Assembly (NCBI RefSeq): GCF_030499535.1
Contig: NZ_JASTLB010000001.1
Location: forward strand, 6,758,001 to 6,822,000
Length of the DNA: 64,000 nucleotides
Direction of reading: 5' to 3'
DNA from: Streptomyces sp. TG1A-8
GTDB taxonomy: Bacteria; Actinomycetota; Actinomycetes; Streptomycetales; Streptomycetaceae
The position numbers and the translations under genes are program-made. Under the pieces are notes generated by a model. It worked only from the letters and a program-made list of their open reading frames with translations. It had not been told where the DNA came from and made no database searches. This document shows positions 45,032 through 54,276 of the stretch, in pieces. Positions within the stretch are counted from its first letter, which is position 1. The number at the start of each line of letters is the position of its first letter.

Positions 45032-45272
45032 TTTTTTGTATTCCCGAAGCGAAGTTTCGAGAGCCGCAAGCGTCCCGGAAGCCCCGGAAGCTTCGATCCG
45101 GCGCCGGTGCCGGCGCGGACCCGGTCCGGATGGCTCCGAGTCGTGTCCCGACCACCGGAACCCCGGTTCCGCAGAGGAGTCGCCGTATGCCGGTGTCCAT
45201 CTGGTTCGCTCCGTGGAAGCCCGGCCCGGCCGGACGTACGGCCCCGGGCGGGGACCTGGGGGCGGGGCCGTA

Positions 45273-45629
45273 GTGAGCGTCACCGGCTTCGCTCCGTACC
45301 GCCCCTGGGCCGCCTTCGGCGTCGGCGTCACCGGCATGGCGCTGCGCCGCACCTGGGCCGGCACCGAGGGGGCGGCCGGACTGTGGCTGTGGAGCACTCC
45401 CGGGCTCCCGTGCCCGCGCTCCGGGTCCGTCTCCGTGTGGCGCGACGAGGAGCACCTGCGGGGCTTCGTCGCCCGCCCCGACCACGTACGGATCATGCGG
45501 GCCTACCGGGGCCGGGGCGAGCCGCACTCGGCGACCTGGCGGACGGACCACTTCGACAAGGAGGCGACGCGGGAGGCGGCACGGGCCCTGATCGGGGAGT
45601 GGTCCGCGCAACCGGCACCCCGGAGGTGA
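45273..45629 (+). CDS. Small conserved protein, dimeric alpha/beta-barrel-like
   Basis: A 118-residue protein from GTG 45273. The pattern G-L-W-L-W-S followed by G-S-V-S-V-W-R-D-E-E-H-L-R-G-F-V-A-R-P-D-H-V-R-I-M-R-A-Y-R resembles DUF3291/spheroidene-monooxygenase-like ferredoxin folds, in which an S-.-W-.-.-.-.-.-L-.-.-F pair is conserved. Function unknown. No operon partner. Confidence 0.55.
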   Translation: MSVTGFAPYRPWAAFGVGVTGMALRRTWAGTEGAAGLWLWSTPGLPCPRSGSVSVWRDEEHLRGFVARPDHVRIMRAYRGRGEPHSATWRTDHFDKEATREAARALIGEWSAQPAPRR

Positions 45630-45674
45630 GGTCCTGCGTTCGGACGGGGATTTCGGTCCGGGAGTGCCCGCGCA

Positions 45675-46091
45675 TCAGGTACGGCCGGCGCGCCGTCCCC
45701 ACCCCGCGTGGTCCAGCAGCAGCCCGAGGTCGTCGTCCTTCACCCGGGTGACCCCTTGCGGGTGCCGGTTGGACAGGGCGTGCAGCGGGACGGGGTCGCG
45801 GTGCAGCCGACGGGTCGCCGCCGCGTCCAGCTTCGCCGTGAAGCGCCACGGCTGGCGCTGCCCGGCCGCCACCTCGTACGGCTCGTCCTCGATCTCGGCC
45901 ACCGCGGCGATCTCCCGCAGCGGCGCGGCGAAGTAAATCCACAGGCGGTCGCCCGGGCCCATCCGCCGCCACCGCGACAGACACCACTCGCGGCGCGGCG
46001 CGGTCTCGGCGAGTTCGAGCATGCGGTCCCTGGCACGGGCACCCCCGTCCGGGGCGGTGTCGGCGGGTTTCACGATGAACAGCCAGTCCAC
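45675..46091 (-). CDS. EVE/PUA-like domain hypothetical protein
   Basis: A 138-residue protein from GTG 46091, which follows a perfect AAGGAG ribosome site. It begins D-W-L-F-I-V-K-P-A-D and contains W-R-R-M-G-P-G-D-R-L-W-I-Y-F-A-A-P and I-A-A-V-A-E-I-E-D-E-P-Y, the strand order of EVE/PUA-like domains that bind modified bases or RNA. I cannot assign a target. A single gene. Confidence 0.65.
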   Translation of the reverse strand: MDWLFIVKPADTAPDGGARARDRMLELAETAPRREWCLSRWRRMGPGDRLWIYFAAPLREIAAVAEIEDEPYEVAAGQRQPWRFTAKLDAAATRRLHRDPVPLHALSNRHPQGVTRVKDDDLGLLLDHAGWGRRAGRT

Positions 46092-46531
46092 GGGTACTCC
46101 TTCCCCCTGCGTGCCGGGTGCGTCCCCTGCCCGCACGGGTCCTGTGTGTGCTGCCCCGTACGGGCGCCGCCATGCCCGGCCGCCGGCACGCGTGAGGGCC
46201 CCCGGTGGCGCGGGCCCCCGCACCCGCCGTGCGTCCGGGTGCGTGCGCCGCCCGCCGTCGGCGCGCAGGCGGTGGACGCCCCGCAGGACGCCGACGAGGG
46301 CCTCCTCCGCCCCGCCGGAGCACGCCGGGTTCCCCCGTGCCGCGCCCGGCGTGCAACTGGGCGCCGGGCGCGTACCCGCCGTCATCACGGTGGCGAAGGC
46401 GACCTCCCGGCCCGGCGGCAGCTCCTCCGCCCGGGGTGCGCAGACCGGCGGCGGTCGCCGCACCGGGCGGCACGGCCGTGCCGCGTGCCCGCGCGTTCCC
46501 CCGCAGGAGGGCACCGCCCGGGGCGGGCGGC
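46092..46531. other. Intergenic stretch without a recognised gene
   Basis: A 440-base GC-rich spacer. Translations on both strands are Arg/Pro/Gly-rich without motifs. Confidence 0.45.
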
Positions 46532-47425
46532 TCACCGGCTCGCCGCAGGCACCTCGGCCGGTCCGTCCTGAGCCGCCGTCACGAAGTCCAGGATGCTCTC
46601 GACCACGGCGGGACCGGACAGGATCCTGCGGTGACCGAGGCCCCGGGTGGTGACCAGGTGGGCCTGGTCGCCGAACACCTCGGCCGTCCTCCGTGCCTGG
46701 TCGACGCCGACCACGCGGTCCTGCCCGTCGTGGACGACCAGGACCGGCACGGTGATCCGCCCGGACGCGTACGTCGTCGAGAAGTCCCGCCAGAGGTCCT
46801 GCTCCCGGGGGAACAGGCGCTGCTCCACACGGGTGCGCAGTTCGCCGCGCACCCGGCGCCGCAGCGCGAGCCGGCCGCAGAACTCGTCGAAGAGGTGGGT
46901 GAACTCCCCGACCTGCCTGATCGTGACGAGCCGCCGGGTCCGCACTCCGGACCGCAGCGCCAGCACGGAGGCCAGCGCGCCCACGGAGTGGCTGATGACC
47001 GCCTCGAACGCGCCGTGCTCGTCGGCCAGGTGCTGGATCACCTCGCGGAAGGCCAGCACCGTCGTGGTGGCGCCGGCGGCGTCGCCGTGCCCGGGTGCGT
47101 CGTAGGCGACGGGGCTGTACCCGGCCTTCAGCAGCCCCGGCACGAAGTGCTCGAAGCAGGTGCCGCGCGACTGCCAGCCGTGGGCGAGCAGCACGGGCCG
47201 GGTCATGCCGGGGGCGTGCCGCTTCAGGGCGGTGGCCAGCCGGTCCGCCCAGGACTGGTCGAGGTAGCCCGGCACGGGGTCGCCGAGCCCCTCCGCCACG
47301 CTGTCCTCGAAGAGGGCGAACCGCTTCCAGGGGTGCCCGGCCAGCAGCCGGTCCGCCTCCCCTTCTTCCAGGCAGTACGGATCGACGCGTTCCGCACGGG
47401 CGCTCTCGCTGTCGCCGACGGGCAT
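46532..47425 (-). CDS. Alpha/beta hydrolase
   Basis: A 297-residue alpha/beta hydrolase, the intact relative of the broken gene at 44130-44973. The oxyanion motif V-L-L-A-H-G-W-Q-S-R-G, the nucleophile elbow S-H-S-V-G-A (Ser in I-S-H-S-V-G), the acid segment V-V-H-D-G-Q-D-R-V-V and the final G-L-G-H-R-R-I-L are all present. Its substrate is probably a small ester or acyl compound. It is divergent from the TIGR03086-family gene. ATG 47425 is preferred; the GTG just before it is also possible. Confidence 0.87.
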   Translation of the reverse strand: MPVGDSESARAERVDPYCLEEGEADRLLAGHPWKRFALFEDSVAEGLGDPVPGYLDQSWADRLATALKRHAPGMTRPVLLAHGWQSRGTCFEHFVPGLLKAGYSPVAYDAPGHGDAAGATTTVLAFREVIQHLADEHGAFEAVISHSVGALASVLALRSGVRTRRLVTIRQVGEFTHLFDEFCGRLALRRRVRGELRTRVEQRLFPREQDLWRDFSTTYASGRITVPVLVVHDGQDRVVGVDQARRTAEVFGDQAHLVTTRGLGHRRILSGPAVVESILDFVTAAQDGPAEVPAASR

Positions 47426-47521
47426 CACGTGTGCCGCAGTCCCTTCTGAGGGGTTTCGAGCCGTCAGATCACACACCGAACTGACACCGAACCGGACATC
47501 GTCGCGCTCGACCGCACCGCC

Positions 47522-48088
47522 GTGCAGGAGGCGACGCGCCTCGTCGACCTGGCGCAGGACAAGGACTGGGAGCGGGACAGCCCGTGCGCGGGTTGGTCCC
47601 TGCGCCGCCTCGTGGCCCACATGACCGCACAGCACCACGGATTCGCCGCGGCCGCCCGGGGCGCCGGGCAGGAGCCGGCCCACTGGCGCGAGTCCGAGAA
47701 CCCGAGCGAGCCCGCAGCGCTGCACCGGGCGGCCGCGGCCTCCGTGCTGGAGGCCTTCGCCGAGCCGGGCGTCACCGGCAGAGAGTTCGCCCTGCCCCCG
47801 TTGGGCGGCGACTACCCCGGTCGGATGGCCGTCGGTTTCCACTTCATCGACTACGTGATCCACGCCTGGGACGTGGCGGTCGCGCTGGGCGTCGACGTGG
47901 AACTGCCGGACGAGGTCCTGCAGGCGGCGGTGGGCGTCGCCCGGCTGGTTCCGCGGGACGCCGACTACCGCAAGCCGGGCTCGTTCTTCGCGCCCGCGCT
48001 GGAGGTGCCCGCGGGCGCCGGCCCCCTGCAGGAGGCCCTCCTGCTGCTGGGCCGCGTGCCGGAGCGGTGGTCCAGCCAGGTCTTCTGA
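47522..48088 (+). CDS. TIGR03086/maleylpyruvate-isomerase-like metal-binding protein
   Basis: A DinB/MDMPI four-helix-bundle protein of 188 residues. Metal ligands are expected at the His of L-V-A-H-M-T-A-Q-H (about 40), the following His, and F-H-F-I-D-Y-V-I-H-A-W-D (about 115-126). Such proteins serve as mycothiol-dependent enzymes or unknown metal proteins. Family members start 8-12 residues earlier; the codons before GTG 47522 encode the expected I-V-A-L-D-R-T-A but contain no ATG, GTG or TTG, so the true start is uncertain. A 61-base palindrome follows the stop. Confidence 0.8.
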   Translation: MQEATRLVDLAQDKDWERDSPCAGWSLRRLVAHMTAQHHGFAAAARGAGQEPAHWRESENPSEPAALHRAAAASVLEAFAEPGVTGREFALPPLGGDYPGRMAVGFHFIDYVIHAWDVAVALGVDVELPDEVLQAAVGVARLVPRDADYRKPGSFFAPALEVPAGAGPLQEALLLLGRVPERWSSQVF

Positions 48089-48092
48089 CCAG

Positions 48093-48153
48093 CCCGCCGG
48101 TCGACCGGTGCCCCGGGCCGGCGGCCGGCCCGGGGCACCGGTCGACCGGCGGG
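48093..48153. terminator. 61-base perfect palindrome (terminator)
   Basis: The arms 48093-48122 and 48124-48153 are exact reverse complements around a single central G, starting five bases after a stop codon. It is extraordinarily strong for an intrinsic terminator and could also form a cruciform. Confidence 0.8.
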
Positions 48154-48613
48154 CGGCGTCCGGCCGTGAGGCGGGACAGGCCAGGTGCGCCTGTGGGCCA
48201 CAACGATGGACAGTGGCCGCGTTCAACGTGCCGACACGCCGATGAAGATCCACCACGAGAAGCACCAGGCGCTCACGGAGGCCACGCGAACCCGGTCGGT
48301 CCACCGCGTCTCAGATCCCTGCGCCGTCGAAGCGCGGATTCGGACCGGAGCAAGCGACGAGACCGTACGGACCTTCGCCCGGGAACTGATCGGGGACGGC
48401 TCGGAACGCGGGGCGGGGCAAGGTGATGTGACCGTGTGGCCTGAGGAGCCGTTGCTCCGTCGATCTCGGTGGGCGCGAGTCCGAGGTCGTCGGCCCCGGT
48501 CGGTGATCCGGTGGCCGGCCGGGCATGGAAGCGGGCCTCATGCACAGCTCGTGGGTGTCGAATTCATTTGAGGAACTGGTGTGCGTTCCAGGCGTACACG
48601 ATCGCGGGCCGGA
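48154..48613. other. Spacer with an unassigned ORF fragment
   Basis: A plus-strand frame at about 48242-48450 contains E-T-V-R-T-F-A-R-E-L-I-G-D-G, which could be part of a degraded gene, but no start or family is clear. Confidence 0.3.
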
Positions 48614-49114
48614 CTACGGCTGGAATACCAGGTCGTGCTGGTACCAGCTGCCCGGCTTCCCGTCGAGGTCGTCCGGTTCGGCCGGGCCGACCCGGACGAA
48701 CCCGGCTTTGGTCAGCACCTTCTGGGACGCGGCGTTCCCGTGGGCGGTGGCCGCCCGCAGTGTGCGCAGCCCGTGCCGCGACGCCCCCAGCCGGCACAGC
48801 TCCCGAACGGTCGCGGTCGCCACGCCACGGCCGGTGACCTGCTGCGCGACCCGGTAGCCGAGTTCCGCGGTGTGATCCTCGATGTCGGCCAGGTTGAACC
48901 TGCCCAGTACCGAGCCGTCCTCGGCGGCGAGCACGTAGCAGGCGCAGGTGCCGGCCTCCTGCTCGGCCAGCAAGGCGTTGTAGCGGTCGGTGAACTGGCC
49001 GAAGAAGTCGTCGCCGCGGTCAGAGACCCGGGCAGCGAAGGAGGCGCGGTTCGCCAGCTCGAAGGCCAGGACCGCCGTGGCATGACCGGCATGCAGCTGC
49101 TTCAGCGCGGGCAC
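48614..49114 (-). CDS. GNAT-family N-acetyltransferase (RimJ-like)
   Basis: A 166-residue acetyltransferase from GTG 49114. The acetyl-CoA region reads V-A-Q-Q-V-T-G-R-G-V-A-T-A-T-V-R-E-L (about 92-109), followed by A-H-G-N-A-A-S-Q-K-V-L-T-K-A-G-F (about 123-138), the ribosomal-protein acetyltransferase pattern. Substrate unknown. A single gene. Confidence 0.87.
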   Translation of the reverse strand: MPALKQLHAGHATAVLAFELANRASFAARVSDRGDDFFGQFTDRYNALLAEQEAGTCACYVLAAEDGSVLGRFNLADIEDHTAELGYRVAQQVTGRGVATATVRELCRLGASRHGLRTLRAATAHGNAASQKVLTKAGFVRVGPAEPDDLDGKPGSWYQHDLVFQP

Positions 49115-49429
49115 CGCCCGACTCTACCCAGACGGTGCACCGAGGCCACCTGGGTTTCCGCCAGTGGCGGACAGCCCCAATGCCAGGGCAGGGCACATGA
49201 CGATCCACGTGTGAACAGACATCGGAACAGCGGTCCCGGGCGCGGGGTGTGAGAGTCCGGCAGTACCCGGCTTTCGCCGTACGGCGGGGAACAACGGTCC
49301 GCCCGGCGGTCCTGGCGCCGCTGCCGGTGTCCGGCCGCGGGCCTCCCGTCGGTGCGTGTGCCGGCGGTTGCCTGTGCGTGGGGGAAGGGCGGGGCGCCGG
49401 TGGGAATGCCTCTGGGGACCGGTGCGGCC

Positions 49430-49745
49430 CTGGATCAGAACTGCTTCGAGCAGGTCCCGCCCGCCTTGGCCCTGCGCTGGAACGGGTTCCGGGCGTTGGC
49501 CCTGCGCGAGGACGAGTCCCGGAGGCGACGGCGTGGCGTTACGTGCACGAGACCGCCGAGGGGCCTGGCTGTCGGGCGTCGGGCCTGCACGGGGCCCCGG
49601 CGGGCCTGGGCGGGGACAACACCGTCATGGTGGACGGCACTCCCCTCACTTCCGACCGCCTGGCGGCGGGCATTCGTACTCTTCGTTGAAACACCGCGGG
49701 CACGGGACGAACGTGCGGGCCGCCGCCCGCCCGGACGGCGCTCCG
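49430..49745 (+). pseudogene. DDE transposase (IS5-like) remnant
   Basis: One frame reads E-A-T-A-W-R-Y-V-H-E-T-A, then D-N-T-V-M-V-D-G-T-P-L-T-S-D-R, where V-D-G-T is the first catalytic Asp block. The next frame continues S-Y-S-S-L-K-H-R-G-H-G-T-N-V-R (usually Y-S-G-K-H-K-R-H-G-.-N-.-Q). These are the central blocks of IS5/IS112-type transposases; the rest is missing. Confidence 0.6.
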
Positions 49746-49853
49746 CTTACCCGGAAGCGGCGTGGGGCGAACGGGGAGGGCGGGGCTGCGACGGTGCCTG
49801 CGGGAGCCGGGAGCCGTCGCAGCCCAACGGGTTGTGCGGTGCCGGGTGGTGTG

Positions 49854-51002
49854 TCAGGCGGTGTGGAGTTGCAGACCGTAGCGGTTCAGGATGGGGTTGA
49901 TGGGCTGGTAGAAGGACTGGCCTCCGCTGGTGCAGTTGCCGGATCCGCCCGAGGTGACGCCCTGTGCTTGGTCACCGCTGGTGTATGAGCCGCCGGAGTC
50001 GCCACCCTCGACGCACACACTGGTCTGCGTCATCGAGTACACCGCGCCCTGGGCGTAGTTGACGGTGACGTTTTTCCCCTGCACCACGCCGCAGTGCCAG
50101 TGCGTGGTGGAGCCGGAGCGGCAGATCGAGGCGCCGACGGGTGCCTCGTTCGAACCGCGGACCAACTGATCGGGGACCTGCCCCCAGCCGGGGACGACGG
50201 GTACGGTCCACCAGCCGCTGCCGACGCTGACCCAGGCGTAGTCGTTGCCCGGAAACGTGGAGCCCTGGAAGTTGCCGACGTAGGAGTGGTCCCAGCCGTA
50301 CACCGCGGATCCGGTGCTGCCGCAGTGGCCTGCCGTGACGAAGCCGCCGTAGGCGGAGAACCCGATGGAACAACGGACGTTCCCGGTGTAGTACGGATCG
50401 CCTCCGACCGTGCCCGCCGCCATGGTCCGCGGAGTCCCAGCCTCTTCACGGACGGTGACCGGGCCCGCTTTGCCGGCGCGCGAGAGGAAGGCCCGGACGT
50501 CTTTGCCGGCGCGCTGTGCGGCGTTGACGTTGACGACGACGCGGTTGGTGCGCTCGTCGACCTGCCAGCCGTTGATTCCGCGGGGTGCCGGGTACCCGTC
50601 GATCCTCTTCTTCGCTGTGTTCAGCTCTCGGAGGGAATGTCGCACGAGGTGGGGCGTGGCGCCGGCCTCTCGGACTGCTGCTGCCTTCGCCTTGTTGGTG
50701 ACGGCCACGGTCAGGGTGCCGCTGCGGGGGTCGAACCACGAGCCGCCGTAGGCGGACCCGGCGAGGCGTTTGACCCGGGACCCAGTGGCCGTGGCCTTCT
50801 TTTCCGCGGCCAGCCGCTTCACGGCCTGGGACTTGGTCAGGCCAAGGTCATGCTGCATCGCGGCGAGCATGTCGGCGGATGCGGGGGCTTCCGACGTAGG
50901 GGATCGCACCGGAGTCGCCGAGGCGGTGTTCATACCGGCGGAGACCAGGGCACCAAGGAGCAGCAGGGCGAGTCCGGCGCGGGCCGCCAAAACCTTTCTC
51001 AC
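49854..51002 (-). CDS. Secreted S1-family (streptogrisin-like) serine protease with prodomain
   Basis: A 382-residue preproprotease. The signal peptide ends near residue 29 (A-S-A). A propeptide of about 165 residues follows, containing the alpha-lytic-protease prodomain pattern. The mature enzyme starts near residue 198. The triad is His226 in T-A-G-H-C, Asp254 in N-D-Y-A-W-V and Ser336 in G-G-D-S-G-G, with cysteine pairs 211/227 and 294/304 and a third at 330. It should fold with its prodomain outside the cell and then self-cleave. The 14-base palindrome 48 bases upstream suggests LacI-type control. Confidence 0.92.
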   Translation of the reverse strand: MRKVLAARAGLALLLLGALVSAGMNTASATPVRSPTSEAPASADMLAAMQHDLGLTKSQAVKRLAAEKKATATGSRVKRLAGSAYGGSWFDPRSGTLTVAVTNKAKAAAVREAGATPHLVRHSLRELNTAKKRIDGYPAPRGINGWQVDERTNRVVVNVNAAQRAGKDVRAFLSRAGKAGPVTVREEAGTPRTMAAGTVGGDPYYTGNVRCSIGFSAYGGFVTAGHCGSTGSAVYGWDHSYVGNFQGSTFPGNDYAWVSVGSGWWTVPVVPGWGQVPDQLVRGSNEAPVGASICRSGSTTHWHCGVVQGKNVTVNYAQGAVYSMTQTSVCVEGGDSGGSYTSGDQAQGVTSGGSGNCTSGGQSFYQPINPILNRYGLQLHTA

Positions 51003-51049
51003 AACGTCGGCCTTTCTGCGGGGGGTGCCAAAGGCGTACGGGCCATCGG

Positions 51050-51063
51050 TGAGAGCGCTCTCA
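51050..51063. promoter_or_regulatory. LacI-type palindrome before the protease gene
   Basis: TGAGAGCGCTCTCA is a perfect 14-base palindrome differing from the CebR box TGGGAGCGCTCCCA at two symmetric positions. Its place between promoter and start suits a repressor of the LacI/CebR family. Confidence 0.6.
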
Positions 51064-51518
51064 AATCAGTTCCGGCGTAGCCTGACCGAGATGGAATGGC
51101 AGGTGCATGCCAGTGAGTGTTTCCCAACCCGCAGATTGAGCAGGAAAGTTGGGCTGAAAGGCGGGTAAAGCCCTTGGTGAAAGGGTTTTCGACCCAAAAT
51201 CCGTCCCCACCCGAGGCCTCGTGTGCTCGTCTGCCCGTCCGGTGTCGAGGTGCCCGGCCCCGCCCTGTGCTTCCCGTCCGCCGAGCTCCGTCGGGAGTCC
51301 GGTACTCGCCGGCGCGCCTGAGTGCCGGCCGGCAGGCTCTGCTCGCACCTCGAGCACGGAAGGACACGGAACCAACGGAGCCCCTCGGCCGCCGGTGTGA
51401 CGGGTGGGATCACCACGCCGACGACCGAGGGGTTCTGCCGCGTCGCCACCCGCGCTGAACAGCTCATTTCATCCCTGCAGCACGGGATGGAAAAGGTCCG
51501 AGGAGGCCGGGCCGGCAG
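51064..51518. other. Protease promoter region and spacer
   Basis: The first 150 bases are AT-richer than the surroundings and should hold the protease promoter. Around 51168-51190 AAGCCCTT and AAAGGGTTTT form a weak hairpin. I see no gene. Confidence 0.4.
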
Positions 51519-52010
51519 TTACGGAATCAAAAATTCCAGCTCGGGCCGGTCCCACGCCACCACGGGTGGGTTCGCGCGGGCGGTTCCGGTAAACAGCGCG
51601 CCCACGCTGCGGTAAAAACCCTCAGCCGGAGGATGCGACACCACCCGGACGCGGACCAGCCCCGCCGCGCGCGCCTCGGACTGCATGTGCTCGACGAGCA
51701 GACGCCCGATTCCGCGGCCCTGCGTCCCATCCTCGACGAAGAGCAGGTCGAGCTCCGGCGGCACGAGGACCAGCGAGTAGAAACCGAGCACCCGGCCCGC
51801 TGGATCATCGGTGTCGACGGCCACGAAGACTTGGTGGGCTTCGATGTAGTCGGGCCCGACGCGGTAGGCCGCGACCATCGCTGCGTACTGGCCCTCGTAG
51901 GCACGCGAGCCGCGCACGAGTCGCGTGAGCCGCTTGGCGTCCCGGGCGACGGCCCGCCGTATGACGATCTCACCACGCCCGGGCGTCGTACTCGACTGCA
52001 TATGGAGCAT
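51519..52010 (-). CDS. GNAT-family N-acetyltransferase
   Basis: A 163-residue single-domain acetyltransferase. It reads I-V-I-R-R-A-V-A-R-D-A near the start, then V-F-V-A-V-D, L-D-L-L-F-V, the acetyl-CoA loop G-T-Q-G-R-G-I-G-R-L-L-V-E-H (about 95-108) and V-V-S-H-P-P-A-E-G-F-Y-R-S-V-G-A. The length and motifs fit standard small-molecule or antibiotic-type acetyltransferases. ATG 52010 or 52001 could be the start, and neither has a strong ribosome site. Confidence 0.82.
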   Translation of the reverse strand: MLHMQSSTTPGRGEIVIRRAVARDAKRLTRLVRGSRAYEGQYAAMVAAYRVGPDYIEAHQVFVAVDTDDPAGRVLGFYSLVLVPPELDLLFVEDGTQGRGIGRLLVEHMQSEARAAGLVRVRVVSHPPAEGFYRSVGALFTGTARANPPVVAWDRPELEFLIP

Positions 52011-52129
52011 GTTACGCACCCGTGAAGAGAGCTCACACTGGACGCGGAGGGCGGGGCGGCCCCCCGCCATGACCGCCCCGGGGCGGATCACCGCAAGCTG
52101 CTGGTCATGGATGAGCAGGGTGCCGGGCG

Positions 52130-52872
52130 TTGGCGCATTGGCTGACCGGCGTGGGACGGTCCTCGTGGAGTTCGTACCGGGGAGGGGGCCGCTCGTGTCG
52201 TCCGGGTCGTCCGTGCCGCTGTCGTACCGGGGACCGGTCACCCCGCCCCTGCCCGACGGGCGCCATGCGCTCCGGCTCCTTACCGACCCCGTGGACGAGG
52301 AACTGGTGTGCTGGTCGTGCAACACCCCGGGGAACCGCTCCACCGTGCGCGGCTTCCGGCTGGCACCGGCCGCGCCGGACCTGTTGCCCGTACTCGGATC
52401 CGGTGAGCAGGCCACGGAACGCCAGGCGCTGACGGCCGACGATCCGCGGCCGCTGTCCGCCCTGCTCACGTCACCCCTGGTCACGGTGCTCGTCGCCTCG
52501 GGCCCGCGGGCCCCGCTGATCGTCCCGGCCGGTGAGCTGTGGCGGGTGCCGTGGGGCGCGCTTCCCCTGGGAGGCGGCCGACTCCTGGGCGAGGCCGCAC
52601 GGTTCGTGGTCTGTCCGTCGTTGACGATCCAGCGGCAGTTGGCCACCCGGGCGGGCGTCAACCGTTTCCAGCCGGACGCGGAGGAACCCTACGGGCCGCT
52701 GCGTGTCGTCCCGGGTGTCGAGACCCGGCAGGCGCGGCGTCTGGCCGGGCTGCGGGCCGGGCGGGCCCGCGGCGCCGTGGTCCTGGCCCTGACCGCGCTG
52801 GAGGAGGTGGGGGATGGCAACGTCCTGTACCCGACGAAAGGCGCACTGCGGGCGAGGACCACCGCGGAGTAG
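52130..52872 (+). pseudogene. CHAT-domain (caspase-like) protein fragment
   Basis: About 230 residues resemble the first part of CHAT domains from actinomycetes: V-L-V-E-F-V then L-I-V-P-A-G-E-L-W-R-V-P-W-G-A-L-P-L and F-V-V-C-P-S-L-T-I-Q-R-Q-L. The catalytic His-Gly and Cys region that follows in full proteins is absent; the last 60 residues look unrelated. CHAT proteases act in conflict and defence systems, but this copy looks dead. No good start codon is evident. Confidence 0.5.
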
Positions 52873-52966
52873 GCCCGCGGGACGTGTGGGGGAGTCACGT
52901 GCCGGGCGACGCGTTCTGGGGAACCGCACCGGACGCGATGTCGTACCCCGTGCAACACTCCTTGCC

Positions 52967-53626
52967 ATGCTCGGCGTCATCGATCTCCCCACCTACCTCG
53001 CAGGCCTCGCCCTGATCGTCCTGCTGTCCGGCCCCAACTCGCTGTACGTGCTGTCCGTGGCCGCCCGCCGCGGCGTCCGGGCGGGATACACCGCCGCCGC
53101 CGGGGTGTGGTGCGGGGACACCGTGCTGATGACCCTCTCCGCCGCCGGAGTCGCCTCGCTGCTGCAGGCGAACGCGGTGCTGTTCGGGATCGTGAAGTAC
53201 GCCGGAGCCGGGTATCTGGCCTGGCTGGCGGTCGGCATGCTGCGGGCCGCGTGGGGGATGTGGCGGACCCGGCGGGAGCCGGCCGTCGCGGACGCCGCGC
53301 CCGCCACGCCCACTGCGGTCACCGAGGAGCGGCCGTTCCGCCGTGCCCTCGTCGTCAGCCTCTTCAACCCCAAGGCGATCCTGTTCTTCGTCGCCTTCTT
53401 CGTGCAGTTCGTGGACCCCGGTTACGCCTATCCGGCCCTGTCCTTCGTCGTCCTCGGAGCCTTCGCGCAGCTGGCCAGCTTCCTCTACCTCAGCGCACTG
53501 ATATTCGGCGGCACCCGCCTCGCCGCCGCCTTCCGCCGCCGCAAGCGGCTGTCGGCGACGGCCACCTTGGCGGCCGGCGCGCTGTTCCTCGGGTTCGCGG
53601 TGAAGCTCTCACTGGCCGGCGCGTGA
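52967..53626 (+). CDS. leuE: LysE/RhtB-family exporter (leucine efflux LeuE-like)
   Basis: A 219-residue inner-membrane exporter with six hydrophobic segments. It begins L-P-T-Y-L-A-G-L-A-L-I-V-L-L-S-G-P-N-S-L-Y-V-L, where G-P-N is the conserved LysE motif; A-G-Y-T-A-A-A-G-V-W-C-G-D and L-V-V-S-L-F-N-P-K-A-I-L-F-F follow. The G-P-N-S-L-Y start is typical of LeuE, which exports leucine and related amino acids. ATG 52967 gives the normal family length. Confidence 0.88.
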   Translation: MLGVIDLPTYLAGLALIVLLSGPNSLYVLSVAARRGVRAGYTAAAGVWCGDTVLMTLSAAGVASLLQANAVLFGIVKYAGAGYLAWLAVGMLRAAWGMWRTRREPAVADAAPATPTAVTEERPFRRALVVSLFNPKAILFFVAFFVQFVDPGYAYPALSFVVLGAFAQLASFLYLSALIFGGTRLAAAFRRRKRLSATATLAAGALFLGFAVKLSLAGA

Positions 53627-53866
53627 CACTTCGCTGGGACAGGACCGACAAGGTGAGGTCCGATTCCGGGCGCGGGCGCGTCCTGGCCGCTCGCGTGCGG
53701 CGGAGCCGGGGACTTGATCCAGCCACAGCAGGCACCGTGCCTCCTGCTCCGGGGCGGTGAGGCCGGCACGGACCGCTGCCCAGGACCGTTGGTCCCGGGG
53801 CGGAGGCACCTTCTTGCCCGGTGTGCGGTGCACGATCCGGCCGGTCGTCGCGGGCGCGTCCGACAT
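53609..53866 (-). CDS. Small hypothetical protein, doubtful
   Basis: An 85-residue ORF starting M-S-D-A-P-A-T-T-G-R-I-V-H-R-T-P-G-K-K with an acidic helical middle (A-P-E-Q-E-A-R-C-L-L-W-L-D). The sequence looks natural up to about residue 60, but the ORF overlaps the leuE end and the ribosome site is weak. Confidence 0.3.
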   Translation of the reverse strand: MSDAPATTGRIVHRTPGKKVPPPRDQRSWAAVRAGLTAPEQEARCLLWLDQVPGSAARERPGRARARNRTSPCRSCPSEVSRAGQ

Positions 53867-54276
53867 GACCACACCGCGATCGAGTCTTCCCGGAAGGGCG
53901 CGGACTTCGGCACGGCCGCCGGCTTCTTCCTCCCCACGGCTGCCTTCCCTTCGTTCAATGCCACGGACCACGTCCCCTCACGTCCGGCCCGGCGTCGTCC
54001 GATTCGGCGACGCCGGGCCGCGGCATCGCCGGGAGCCGGCAGGAGCGCCGCGCCCGGTCGGCGGCCACCAGCCGTCCCGGACCTGCCCCCAACCGCTTCT
54101 CCCGACCAAGAGACCCATTCCGGCCTGCGATCATCACGATTCGTGATCGGGGTCAGAGTGGATTGCGTCTTGGCCGGTCCCGGGCCCGGTGCTGGACTGG
54201 ACTCCACGACGGCCTCCCGGCTCATCACCACGGGGACCGTACGTCATGGGTACCACCTCGATCCCCGGAGAACGCG
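53867..54276. other. Intergenic stretch without a recognised gene
   Basis: No coding motif or regulatory palindrome found. The promoter of the tautomerase gene should lie in 54120-54260. Confidence 0.4.

Noticed and set aside
51168..51190. Attenuator or riboswitch upstream of the protease
   Set aside because: The hairpin is imperfect and lies more than 150 bases from the start, with no recognisable aptamer.
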